Shown piece after piece: positions 57,860 to 64,000 of a stretch of 64,000 bases of DNA (position 1 is the stretch's first letter; each line of letters starts with the position of its first letter). The stretch is from Streptomyces sp. CB02056. GTDB lineage: Bacteria; Actinomycetota; Actinomycetes; Streptomycetales; Streptomycetaceae. A program made the position numbers and the translations under genes. The notes under the pieces are model-generated. The model saw only the letters and a program-made list of their open reading frames with translations. It made no database searches and was not told the DNA's origin. The stretch covers positions 62,001 to 126,000 of the forward strand of contig NZ_LIPD01000009.1 in the NCBI RefSeq assembly GCF_001905545.1, in the 5' to 3' direction.

Positions 57860-59478
57860 GGGATCAGCTTGCCCGGGTTGAGGATGCCCGCCGGGTCGAG
57901 TTCGGCCTTGACGGCGCGCAGGATGCGCACGCCGAGGTCGCCGATCTCCTCGGTCATCCAGGGCCGGTGGTCGGCGCCGACGGCGTGGTGGTGGCTGATG
58001 GTGCCGCCGGTGCGGAGGATGGCGTCCCCGGCGGCGCGCTTGGCGGCGCCCCAGCGGGTGAGCGGGTCCTCGCCGAGGGCGGCGACGACGGTGAAGTAGA
58101 GCGAGGCGCCGGTCGGGTAGACGTGCGAGACGTGGCAGAGCACCAGGGAGCCGGGCAGGGCGCCGGTGAGCGCCTCGGTGACGGCGGCCCGCAGGGCCGG
58201 CAGCCGGCTCCAGGAGGCCGCGGTCTCCAGGGTCTCGCACAGCGCGCCCGCGGCGAGCAGCGAGTCGCGCAGGTAGGGGGCGCTGAACCGGCCGTGCTCC
58301 CAGGCCCGGGCGGGGCCCTCGCCGAGCGAGGTGCCGCCGGCGGCGAGCAGGGCGTCGCGGGTGAGCTGCTGCCGGGCGGCGACCTGGGTGGCGCCGCCCT
58401 CGAAGACGGTGACGGCCAGGCAGCCGCTGACCGCCGGGGCGCCGCCGATCTGCTCGGTCATGGCCAGGTTGATCATGGTCTCGGCCTCGTCGGAGAGCCG
58501 GATCACGGTCGGGCCGGTGCCCTGCTGCTCGACGGCGCGCAGCGCGGCCGTGCCGGTGGCGAAGTCGGGGAAGCTCCACGCCTCGTACGCCTTGACGGCG
58601 GGCAGCGGGTGGACGCGCAGCCGGACGGCGGTGATCACGCCGAGGGTGCCCTCGGAGCCGAGGAAGAGCTGGCGCAGGTCGGGGCCGGCGGCGGAGGCGG
58701 GGGCGCGGCCGAGGTCGAGCACCCCGGCCGGGGTGATGACGCGCAGCCCGCGCACCATCTCGTCGAAGCGCCCGTACCCGGCCGAGTCCTGGCCGGAGGA
58801 GCGGGTGGCCGCGAAGCCGCCGATGGTGGCGTAGCGGAAGCTCTGCGGGTAGTGGCCGAGCTCCCAGCCGCGCTCGGCGAGCAGCTCCTCCGCGGCCGGG
58901 CCGGTGAGGCCGGCGCCGAGGACGGCCTCGCCGGAGGTCTCGTCCAGGTCGAGCAGCCGGTCGAAGCGGCGCAGGTCGAGGGAGACGACGGCGGCGAGGC
59001 CGCCGCGCTCGGGGTCGAGGCCGCCGACCACGCTGGTGCCGCCGCCGAACGGGACGACGGCGATGCGGCGTTCGGCGCACACCGCGAGGACGGCGGCGAC
59101 CTCCTGCTCGCTGCCGGGCAGCACGACGGCGTCGGGGGCGTCCTGCGCCTCGCGGCTGCGGCGGCGCAGCAGGTCCGGGGTGGACTTGCCGCCGGCGCGC
59201 GGCAGCCGGTCGGCGTCGGCGGCGCTGACGTGCTCCTTGCCGACCGCGCCGGCCAGCGCGTCGAGGTCCTCGGCGGAGAGCCGGGACGGGTGCAGGACGA
59301 CCTCGTCGGCGCTCGGCCCGGGAGCGGCGTCGCCGGTGACGCCGAGGGCGGCGGCGAGCAGTCCCTTGATGTCGGCGGACAGCTCCTTGGCCAGGGCCGG
59401 GTCGCCCCAGGCGTCCCACTTCATCGGGGGGAGCGGAAGTGCGGCGCCGGCCGGTCCCGCTTGCGTCTCAGGTGCCAT
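57856..59478 (-). CDS. FAD-binding oxidase resembling alkyl-dihydroxyacetonephosphate synthase
   Basis: 540 aa. Start ATG 59478 has no ribosome-binding site; a TTGACA box sits just upstream and the message may be leaderless. The FAD PCMH fold carries VVPFGGGTSVVGGL (PP loop, ~183), GHYPQSFRYATIGGFAATRSSG, and GSEGTLGVITAVRLRV. A late TGASLYFTVV and the triple His in ISHHHAVGADHRPWM are hallmarks of AGPS/ADPS enzymes, which replace the acyl group of acyl-DHAP with a fatty alcohol to make ether lipids. Glycolate-oxidase-type activity is the alternative. Coupled with a lipid kinase, divergent from tetR-glpD. Confidence 0.88.
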   Translation of the reverse strand: MAPETQAGPAGAALPLPPMKWDAWGDPALAKELSADIKGLLAAALGVTGDAAPGPSADEVVLHPSRLSAEDLDALAGAVGKEHVSAADADRLPRAGGKSTPDLLRRRSREAQDAPDAVVLPGSEQEVAAVLAVCAERRIAVVPFGGGTSVVGGLDPERGGLAAVVSLDLRRFDRLLDLDETSGEAVLGAGLTGPAAEELLAERGWELGHYPQSFRYATIGGFAATRSSGQDSAGYGRFDEMVRGLRVITPAGVLDLGRAPASAAGPDLRQLFLGSEGTLGVITAVRLRVHPLPAVKAYEAWSFPDFATGTAALRAVEQQGTGPTVIRLSDEAETMINLAMTEQIGGAPAVSGCLAVTVFEGGATQVAARQQLTRDALLAAGGTSLGEGPARAWEHGRFSAPYLRDSLLAAGALCETLETAASWSRLPALRAAVTEALTGALPGSLVLCHVSHVYPTGASLYFTVVAALGEDPLTRWGAAKRAAGDAILRTGGTISHHHAVGADHRPWMTEEIGDLGVRILRAVKAELDPAGILNPGKLIP

Positions 59479-59513
59479 GCGTTACAGTTTCACACATCAT
59501 GTCAAGTAGTAAC
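59479..59513. promoter_or_regulatory. Divergent promoter/operator between flavoprotein and tetR genes
   Basis: The two start codons are only 20 bp apart (59478 and 59499). GTTAC (59481-59485) and GTAAC (59509-59513) form an interrupted inverted repeat flanking a TCACACATCATGTCA near-palindrome. On the minus strand TTGACA (59507-59502) could be a -35 box for the flavoprotein. A TetR dimer bound here would block both genes. Confidence 0.55.
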
Positions 59514-60128
59514 GACGAGCCCGAGACGCCGGGCCAGACCCACGGGGGCACCGGCCAGGTCCCGGGGGCCCGCAGCACCGACGACGCGATCCTGGACGCC
59601 GCCGCCGACCTGATGGTCCATCTCGGCGTGCGCCGCACCCAGCTCGCCGAGATCGCCCGCCGTGCCGGGGTCAGCCGGCCGACCGTCTACCGCCGCTGGC
59701 CGGACGTCCGGGCGGTGATCGGCGCGCTGCTCACCCGGGAGATCCTGGCCACCCTGGAGGCCGCCGTGCCGACCGGCCGGGACCGGGAGGCCTTCGTCGA
59801 ACGGACCGTGGAGATCGCCGTCCGGCTGCGCGACCACCCGGTGATCGGCGCGCTGCTGCGCTCCGACGACTCCGACCTGCTGCTCGAGTACGTCGTCGAG
59901 CGGCTCGGCGCCAGCCAGCGCGGCCTGCTGGAGGCACTGCGCACCGGCATCGAGCAGGGCCAGGCACACGGCTCGATCCGGGAGGGCGAGCCGCTCGAAC
60001 TGGCCGCCATGGTCCTGCTGACAGCCCAGTCCACCGTCCAGTCGCACCGCATGGTCGCCTCCCTGCTGCCCGAGGCGGCCTGGCGGCGCGAACTGGCCAG
60101 AGCACTGAACGGATACCTCGCGCCATGA
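59499..60128 (+). CDS. TetR-family repressor of the glycerolipid module
   Basis: 209 aa from ATG 59499 (leaderless or weak RBS). A ~25-residue disordered start precedes the HTH DAILDAAADLMVHLGVRRTQLAEIARRAGVSRPTVYRRWPD, followed by a ligand-binding helical domain with long helices (REAFVERTVEIAVRLRDHPVIGALLRSDD...). It is divergent from the AGPS-like gene and its stop overlaps the glpD start. The ligand may be a lipid or glycerol phosphate (inference from neighbours). Confidence 0.93.
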   Translation: MSSSNDEPETPGQTHGGTGQVPGARSTDDAILDAAADLMVHLGVRRTQLAEIARRAGVSRPTVYRRWPDVRAVIGALLTREILATLEAAVPTGRDREAFVERTVEIAVRLRDHPVIGALLRSDDSDLLLEYVVERLGASQRGLLEALRTGIEQGQAHGSIREGEPLELAAMVLLTAQSTVQSHRMVASLLPEAAWRRELARALNGYLAP

Positions 60129-61792
60129 CCCCCACCGCAGGCCCGCACACCGGTCCGCACTCCAGCGCGCACGCCGGTCCGTCCTCCGGTTCGCACGCGG
60201 GCCCGTACACCGGTCCGCACGCCGGGACCACCCTGCTCAACGCCGTCCGAAGGGCGGCGGAGCTGGAGGCGCTCGGCGACGACGCCCGGATCGACCTCCT
60301 GGTCATCGGCGGCGGCGTCACCGGCGCCGGAGTGGCCCTGGACGCGGCCTCGCGCGGCCTGCGCACGGTGCTGGTCGAGGCCCGGGACCTCGCCTTCGGG
60401 ACGAGCCGCTGGAGTTCCAAGCTGGTGCACGGCGGCCTGCGCTACCTCGCCTCCGGGCGGATCAAGGTGGCCCGGGAGAGCGCGGTGGAGCGCGGCGTGC
60501 TGATGACCCGCACCGCCCCGCACCTGATCCGCGCACTGCCCCAACTGGTGCCGCTGCTCCCGGACCTGCTGCGCCCCGGCCAGGCCGCGCTGATCCGTAC
60601 CGGCTTCCACGCCGGGGACGCGCTGCGCCTGACGGCCGGCACCCCGGGCGCGCTGCTGCCCCGGGTGCGCCGGATCGACGCCGACCGGACCCGCCGGCTG
60701 GTGCCGGGCGTGCGGACGGACGGGCTGCGCGGCGCGCTGGTCGCCCACGACGGCCAACTCGTGGACGACGCCCGGCTGGTGGTCGCACTGGCCCGGACCG
60801 CCGCGCAGTACGGTGCCAGCGTGCTGACCAGGGTGCGCGCCGAGCAGGTCACCGGCACCTCGGCCCGGCTGGTCGACACCCTGACCGGGCGGGAACTCAC
60901 CGTCCGGGCCGGCGCGGTGGTCAACGCCACCGGCGTCTGGGCGGGCGAGGTGGACACCTCGATCCGGCTCCGGCCCAGCCGGGGCACCCACCTGCTGGTG
61001 GACGCGAAGGCCCTCGGCAACCCGACCGCCGCCCTCACCGTGCCGGTGCCCGGCTCCACCAGCCGCTTCGTCTTCGCCCTCCCGCAGCAGCTCGGCCGGG
61101 TCGCGATCGGCCTGACCGACGAGGACGCCCCGGGCCCGATCCCGGACGAGCCGCAGCCCACCGAGGCCGAGCTCTCCTTCCTCCTCGACACCGTCAACGC
61201 CGCGCTCGCCACCGCCCTGACCAGGGCGGACGTGATCGGCGCCTACGCCGGGCTGCGCCCGCTGATCGACACCGGGGACGGCAGCACCGCCGACATCTCC
61301 CGCGAGCACGCGGTGCTGGAGAGCCCGTCCGGGGTGATCACCGTGGTCGGCGGCAAGCTCACCACCTACCGCCGGATGGCCGAGGACGCGGTGGACACCG
61401 CCGTCCGGCTGCGCGGCCTGCCCGCCCGCGCCTGCTGGACGGCCCGGCTGCCGCTGGTCGGCGCCCCCGGCCACGGGGACAGCCGCCCGCTGCCCGCCGG
61501 GGACGTGGTCGTCGGGGAGGCAGGCGTCGGGGACGGAACCGCCGGGCGGGTGCCCGCCTCACTGCTTGCCCGCCACGGCGGCGCGGCCCACGAGGTGCTG
61601 GCGGCCGGAGAGTTGACGCCGATCGCCGAGGACCTGGACGTGACCCGCGCCGAGATCGCCTACGCCGTCAGCCACGAGGGCGCGCTGGACGCGGCCGACG
61701 TGCTCGACCGCCGCACCAGGATCGGGCTGGTCGCGGAGGACGCCGAGCGGGCAAGGAAGGCGGTCGAGGAGATCGTCGAGGAGGCGCGGTAG
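60125..61792 (+). CDS. glpD: FAD-dependent glycerol-3-phosphate dehydrogenase
   Basis: 555 aa, ATGA overlap with tetR. The N-terminus is an unusual ~35-residue repeat of GPH/AGP/SGS units. FAD-binding LLVIGGGVTGAGVALDAASRGL (~60), SRWSSKLVHGGLRYL (GlpD signature, ~100), VVNATGVWAGEV (~265), AYAGLRPLI (~375) and VVGGKLTTYRRMAEDAVD (~412) follow; the C-terminal helical domain is complete. It oxidises G3P to DHAP at the membrane and passes electrons to quinone. DHAP is the precursor of the substrate of the adjacent AGPS-like enzyme, giving a coherent pathway. Confidence 0.95.
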   Translation: MTPTAGPHTGPHSSAHAGPSSGSHAGPYTGPHAGTTLLNAVRRAAELEALGDDARIDLLVIGGGVTGAGVALDAASRGLRTVLVEARDLAFGTSRWSSKLVHGGLRYLASGRIKVARESAVERGVLMTRTAPHLIRALPQLVPLLPDLLRPGQAALIRTGFHAGDALRLTAGTPGALLPRVRRIDADRTRRLVPGVRTDGLRGALVAHDGQLVDDARLVVALARTAAQYGASVLTRVRAEQVTGTSARLVDTLTGRELTVRAGAVVNATGVWAGEVDTSIRLRPSRGTHLLVDAKALGNPTAALTVPVPGSTSRFVFALPQQLGRVAIGLTDEDAPGPIPDEPQPTEAELSFLLDTVNAALATALTRADVIGAYAGLRPLIDTGDGSTADISREHAVLESPSGVITVVGGKLTTYRRMAEDAVDTAVRLRGLPARACWTARLPLVGAPGHGDSRPLPAGDVVVGEAGVGDGTAGRVPASLLARHGGAAHEVLAAGELTPIAEDLDVTRAEIAYAVSHEGALDAADVLDRRTRIGLVAEDAERARKAVEEIVEEAR

Positions 61793-61914
61793 CGCGGCAG
61801 CGCGTGGGGCCGGCCCGGCTGAGCGCCGTACCGGCACGTGTCCGCTCCGTTCCTGCGGCTCCACGCCTTGGCGCGGCAGCCGTGGATGGGTGCGGCCGTG
61901 CGGAGGAGGCGGAA

Positions 61915-62217
61915 TCAGCGCGCCGTGCGCTCGGGCATCGGGTGCTCGGCGCCGGACAGTTCCAGGACGCAGGAGAGCGGGTGCTCGGCCCGGCCGGTGC
62001 GGTCCAGCCGCACCGCGAGCGGCCTCGGCGGCGTCGGCGGCTCCTCGGCGACCTGGGCGGTGAGGGTCAGCGGATAGTCGCCGTGCCCGTGGACGCGGTG
62101 GAAGTCGCACTCCTTGCCGTCGACCAGCAGCTCGGTCTCGGTGATCCAGCCGGACCGGACGTTGACGGTCACCGAGTGCCCGCCCTGGTCGAGGTGGAAG
62201 CTGTACCGCTGGCGCAT
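61915..62217 (-). CDS. Hypothetical beta-rich 100-aa protein
   Basis: ATG 62217 with GGAGGT close upstream. The sequence alternates strands (RYSFHLDQGGHSVTVNVRSGWITETELLVDGKECDFHRVHG; YPLTLTAQVAEEPPTPPRPLAVRLDRTG; LSCVLELSG), suggesting a small beta-sandwich, with two Cys and several His. No family recognised; cytoplasmic. It may be monocistronic. Confidence 0.7.
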   Translation of the reverse strand: MRQRYSFHLDQGGHSVTVNVRSGWITETELLVDGKECDFHRVHGHGDYPLTLTAQVAEEPPTPPRPLAVRLDRTGRAEHPLSCVLELSGAEHPMPERTAR

Positions 62218-62242
62218 CGGGACCTCCGGCGACCGGGCCTGC

Positions 62243-62300
62243 GACGAGGGGAGACGGCGGCGAGCCGACGAGGGGGAACGGGGGAAGAGCGGACGAGGGG
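62243..62300. repeat. Three direct repeats GACGAGGGG, 24-25 bp apart
   Basis: Copies at 62243, 62267 and 62292, located 40-95 bp before the next start codon. Even spacing (2.3 turns) could reflect a regulator array, but purine-rich G tracts are common here. Confidence 0.5.
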
Positions 62301-62336
62301 AAATCCACTGCCAGTCTAGGGCGGGAGGTCGCTAGG

Positions 62337-62762
62337 GTGCTCGGCATGCGGAGCACAGCGGGCGGCCTGCGGCCGTACGGGCCGGACGAGGAGGTGGCCG
62401 AGGACGAGTACGTCCTCGGCCTGTACCGGGTGCCGGTCAAGGCGAGGACGGGGCGCGGGGTCGGCCCGGCGCCGCAGCCCGGGCGGCTGGAGGCCTGGGT
62501 CGACGGCGGCGCCCTGCGGGCCGTCCTGCGCCGTCTGGGTGCGCGGACCCTGCCCACCCTCGCCCGCCACGAGCCGGACCTCGACTTCAGCAGCCGGATC
62601 CGGCAGCCGTCGATGGCCGCGCTGGTCCGGGAGATCGAGCAGGTGGACCTGGCCCGGCTCCCGGCCGCCGAGCGCGAGGTGCTGGGCCTGCTGCTGGGCT
62701 GGGGCCGCAGGGCGACGGCCGAGAACGGTGCGCTGCGGATCGAGATCGACGCCGTGCGGTGA
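62337..62762 (+). CDS. Small hypothetical protein
   Basis: 141 aa from GTG 62337, with GGGAGG eight bases upstream. ATG 62346 preceded by a TAGGGT -10-like box (62333-62338) would give a leaderless alternative. Contains EDEYVLGLYRVPVKARTGRGVG, a helical region LRAVLRRLGARTLPTLARH and a final helix-strand LPAAEREVLGLLLGWGRRATAENGALRIEIDAV. No family recognised; cytoplasmic. Confidence 0.65.
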   Translation: MLGMRSTAGGLRPYGPDEEVAEDEYVLGLYRVPVKARTGRGVGPAPQPGRLEAWVDGGALRAVLRRLGARTLPTLARHEPDLDFSSRIRQPSMAALVREIEQVDLARLPAAEREVLGLLLGWGRRATAENGALRIEIDAVR

Positions 62763-62861
62763 CGCCCTGACCGGGCCGGCGGCGGTTCCCGGGCACGGTT
62801 CCCGTGTGCGACCCGGAGAAATTCCCGGGGTGGGCCCGCCTGCAGACGGATTCTCGTGATC

Positions 62862-62877
62862 TCTACAGTGTTGTAGA
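62862..62877. promoter_or_regulatory. Palindrome TCTACA-GTGT-TGTAGA upstream of terD
   Basis: A perfect 6-bp inverted repeat with a 4-base centre, 34 bp before the terD start codon. The half-sites resemble ACTACA/TGTAGT operators of BlaI-type repressors, although those usually have a 2-base centre. A regulator dimer bound here would overlap the likely promoter. Confidence 0.55.
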
Positions 62878-62910
62878 TTCGTCCACAGGGAGAGATCAGA
62901 GGAGGGCATT

Positions 62911-63486
62911 GTGGGAGTTTCGCTGGCCAAGGGCGGCAACGTCTCGCTGAGCAAGGAGGCGCCCGGTCTGAGCGCCGTGATCGTCGGTCTCGGCTGGGAC
63001 GTGCGCACCACCACCGGGGCCGACTACGACCTGGACGCCAGTGCGCTGCTGTGCAACGCGCTGGGCAAGGTGGTCTCGGACCAGCACTTCGTCTTCTTCA
63101 ACAACCTCCGCAGCCCCGAGGGTTCGGTCGAGCACAGCGGCGACAACCTGACCGGCGGCGGAGACGGGGACGACGAGCAGATCAAGGTCGACCTGGACCG
63201 CGTCCCGGCCGACGTGGCCAAGGTGGTCTTCCCGGTGTCGATCTACGACGCCGACGCCCGGCTGCAGAACTTCGGCCAGGTGCGCAACGCGTTCATCCGG
63301 ATCGTCAACCAGGCCAACGGCCTGGAGATCGCGCGCTACGACCTGACCGAGGACGCCTCGACCGAGACCGCGATGGTCTTCGGCGAGCTGTACCGCAACG
63401 GCAACGAGTGGAAGTTCCGCGCCATCGGCCAGGGCTACGCCTCCGGCCTGCGCGGCATCGCGACCGACTACGGCGTCAACGTCTGA
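62911..63486 (+). CDS. terD: TerD-family stress protein
   Basis: 191 aa from GTG 62911 with GAGGAGG upstream. Full-length TerD domain: SLAKGGNVSLSKEAPGLSAVIVGLGWD, Ca2+-binding YDLDASALL, HFVFFNNLRSPEGSVEHSGDNLTGGGDGDDEQIKVDL (second acidic Ca2+ site), and YDLTEDASTETAMVFGELYR. TerD proteins bind calcium and are part of general stress and tellurite-resistance systems in actinomycetes, where many paralogues exist. Monocistronic here and preceded by a palindrome; no terB/terC neighbours in the window. Confidence 0.95.
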   Translation: MGVSLAKGGNVSLSKEAPGLSAVIVGLGWDVRTTTGADYDLDASALLCNALGKVVSDQHFVFFNNLRSPEGSVEHSGDNLTGGGDGDDEQIKVDLDRVPADVAKVVFPVSIYDADARLQNFGQVRNAFIRIVNQANGLEIARYDLTEDASTETAMVFGELYRNGNEWKFRAIGQGYASGLRGIATDYGVNV

Positions 63487-63553
63487 CCGTCGTCCGTCGG
63501 TAGCGGTCAACGCCCGTTCGCCCGAAGCGGGTCGACCGGGGTTCGGCAGTCAC

Positions 63554-63590
63554 GGCCACGCGCTCAGTCGGTACGGCCGAGCGCGTGGCC
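63554..63590. terminator. Hairpin between convergent terD and oxidoreductase genes
   Basis: 12-bp perfect stem GGCCACGCGCTC / GAGCGCGTGGCC with a 13-base loop. The right arm lies inside the 3' end of the minus-strand gene, so it probably serves both genes. Confidence 0.65.
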
Positions 63591-64000
63591 GCCGAAGCCC
63601 CCGCCGCCGGTGAACTGGTGGTGCCACCAGGCGGTCATGGCCGGCTCGTCCATCCCCGACCAGTCCGGCGCCGCGGTGACCTGGGCCCGGCCCAGGGTGC
63701 GGCCCAGTTCCACCAACTCCCGCCCGGCCGCCGTCCGTTCGCGGTCGTAGGCGGCCAGCAGAGCCGCCCAGGAGCCGGCCTCCCGCCCCGCCAGCTCGAA
63801 GGCGTGGGCGTCCTGGATCGCCTTCACCGCGCCGCTGGTGTTGTGCGGGCGCACCACGGTGGCCGCGTCCCCGCCGATCAGCAGCCGTCCGGCCGTCCGG
63901 GCCGGGGCCGCCAGGTCGTAGACCGGCTGGAGGAAGGTCCGTTCGCGCGGGGTCAGGGTGACCAGGCCGGCCCAGTACGGCGGCAGGTACCGCTCGGCGA
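63564..64000 (-). CDS. FAD-dependent monooxygenase/oxidoreductase, C-terminal part (5' end outside window)
   Basis: The frame is open from the right window edge to the TGA at 63564, ~145 residues. LLIGGDAATVVRPHNTSGAVKAIQDA is the FAD-contact segment (GDAA...P...G...A) of class A flavoprotein monooxygenases, though the usual GQG is replaced by NTSG. A helical tail follows (WAALLAAYDRERTAAGRELVELGRTLG), ending in a Gly-rich GGGGFGGHALGRTD. Substrate cannot be inferred. Confidence 0.8.
   Translation of the reverse strand, partial: AERYLPPYWAGLVTLTPRERTFLQPVYDLAAPARTAGRLLIGGDAATVVRPHNTSGAVKAIQDAHAFELAGREAGSWAALLAAYDRERTAAGRELVELGRTLGRAQVTAAPDWSGMDEPAMTAWWHHQFTGGGGFGGHALGRTD

Noticed and set aside
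1..64000. tRNA, rRNA, CRISPR, insertion sequences or attachment sites
   Set aside because: No cloverleaf-like segment, repeat-spacer array, transposase, integrase or target-site duplication was recognised in gaps or genes.

Overview
The window is very GC-rich, with high-GC codon usage, many GTG and overlapping GTGA/ATGA starts, and gene families typical of Streptomycetaceae (Streptomyces or Kitasatospora): a CmlR-type exporter, a chitinase preceded by a DasR-like operator, an HSP90/TPR pair, and a TTA codon in a cluster-situated regulator. It looks like chromosomal DNA with one accessory biosynthetic island at the left end. I see no rRNA, tRNA, CRISPR array, transposase or integrase.

Layout. 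1-555: end of a drug:H+ antiporter. 869-9143 (possibly to 10199): a compact biosynthetic island. It has a winged-helix regulator with a TTA codon, a truncated YceI-like micro-ORF divergent from a truncated ECF sigma factor, a flavin reductase and luciferase-like monooxygenase pair, a free-standing adenylation-carrier didomain, a cytochrome P450, a FAD monooxygenase resembling kynurenine 3-monooxygenase, and an ABM-fold protein. An isocitrate/tartrate-dehydrogenase-like gene lies on the other strand. The adenylation specificity residues, read by eye, are D-A-W-T-T-T-G-V-G-K, which I recall as the kynurenine code of daptomycin synthetase. Two independent signals (pocket code and KMO-like enzyme) therefore point to carrier-bound kynurenine chemistry. 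This is the best candidate for an undescribed system here.

10401-17123: an ArsR regulator, then a co-oriented minus-strand block with an NRAMP-like transporter whose metal-binding motifs are altered, small proteins, a winged-helix regulator, and a two-domain ABC permease with its ATPase but no binding protein. 17635-23226: an FdhF/YdeP molybdopterin oxidoreductase module (MFS, FdhD, LysR, FdhF). 23472-27926: a GreA-like factor, an SF1 helicase with a RelE-like N-terminal domain, and a long-form GAPDH behind a G-quadruplex-prone promoter. 28059-34979: a lipoprotein, a helical protein, and an HSP90-TPR pair. 35039-40874: a GH18 chitinase, a LysR/EamA pair, and a two-component system. 40846-48828: two glycosyltransferases, GNAT, aminotransferase IV, and a MacB/FtsX-type ABC exporter. 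49034-55736: a multicopper oxidase with a membrane partner, DUF2252, CmlR, and an alpha/beta hydrolase. 55979-61792: a DUF6891 protein, then lipid kinase, alkyl-DHAP-synthase-like flavoprotein, TetR and GlpD in the same order as M. tuberculosis Rv2252-Rv2249c. 61915-64000: small hypothetical proteins, TerD, and the end of a FAD oxidoreductase.

Functions rest on motifs and family memory read by eye; no database search was run. Start codons were chosen from visible ribosome-binding sites and gene overlaps.
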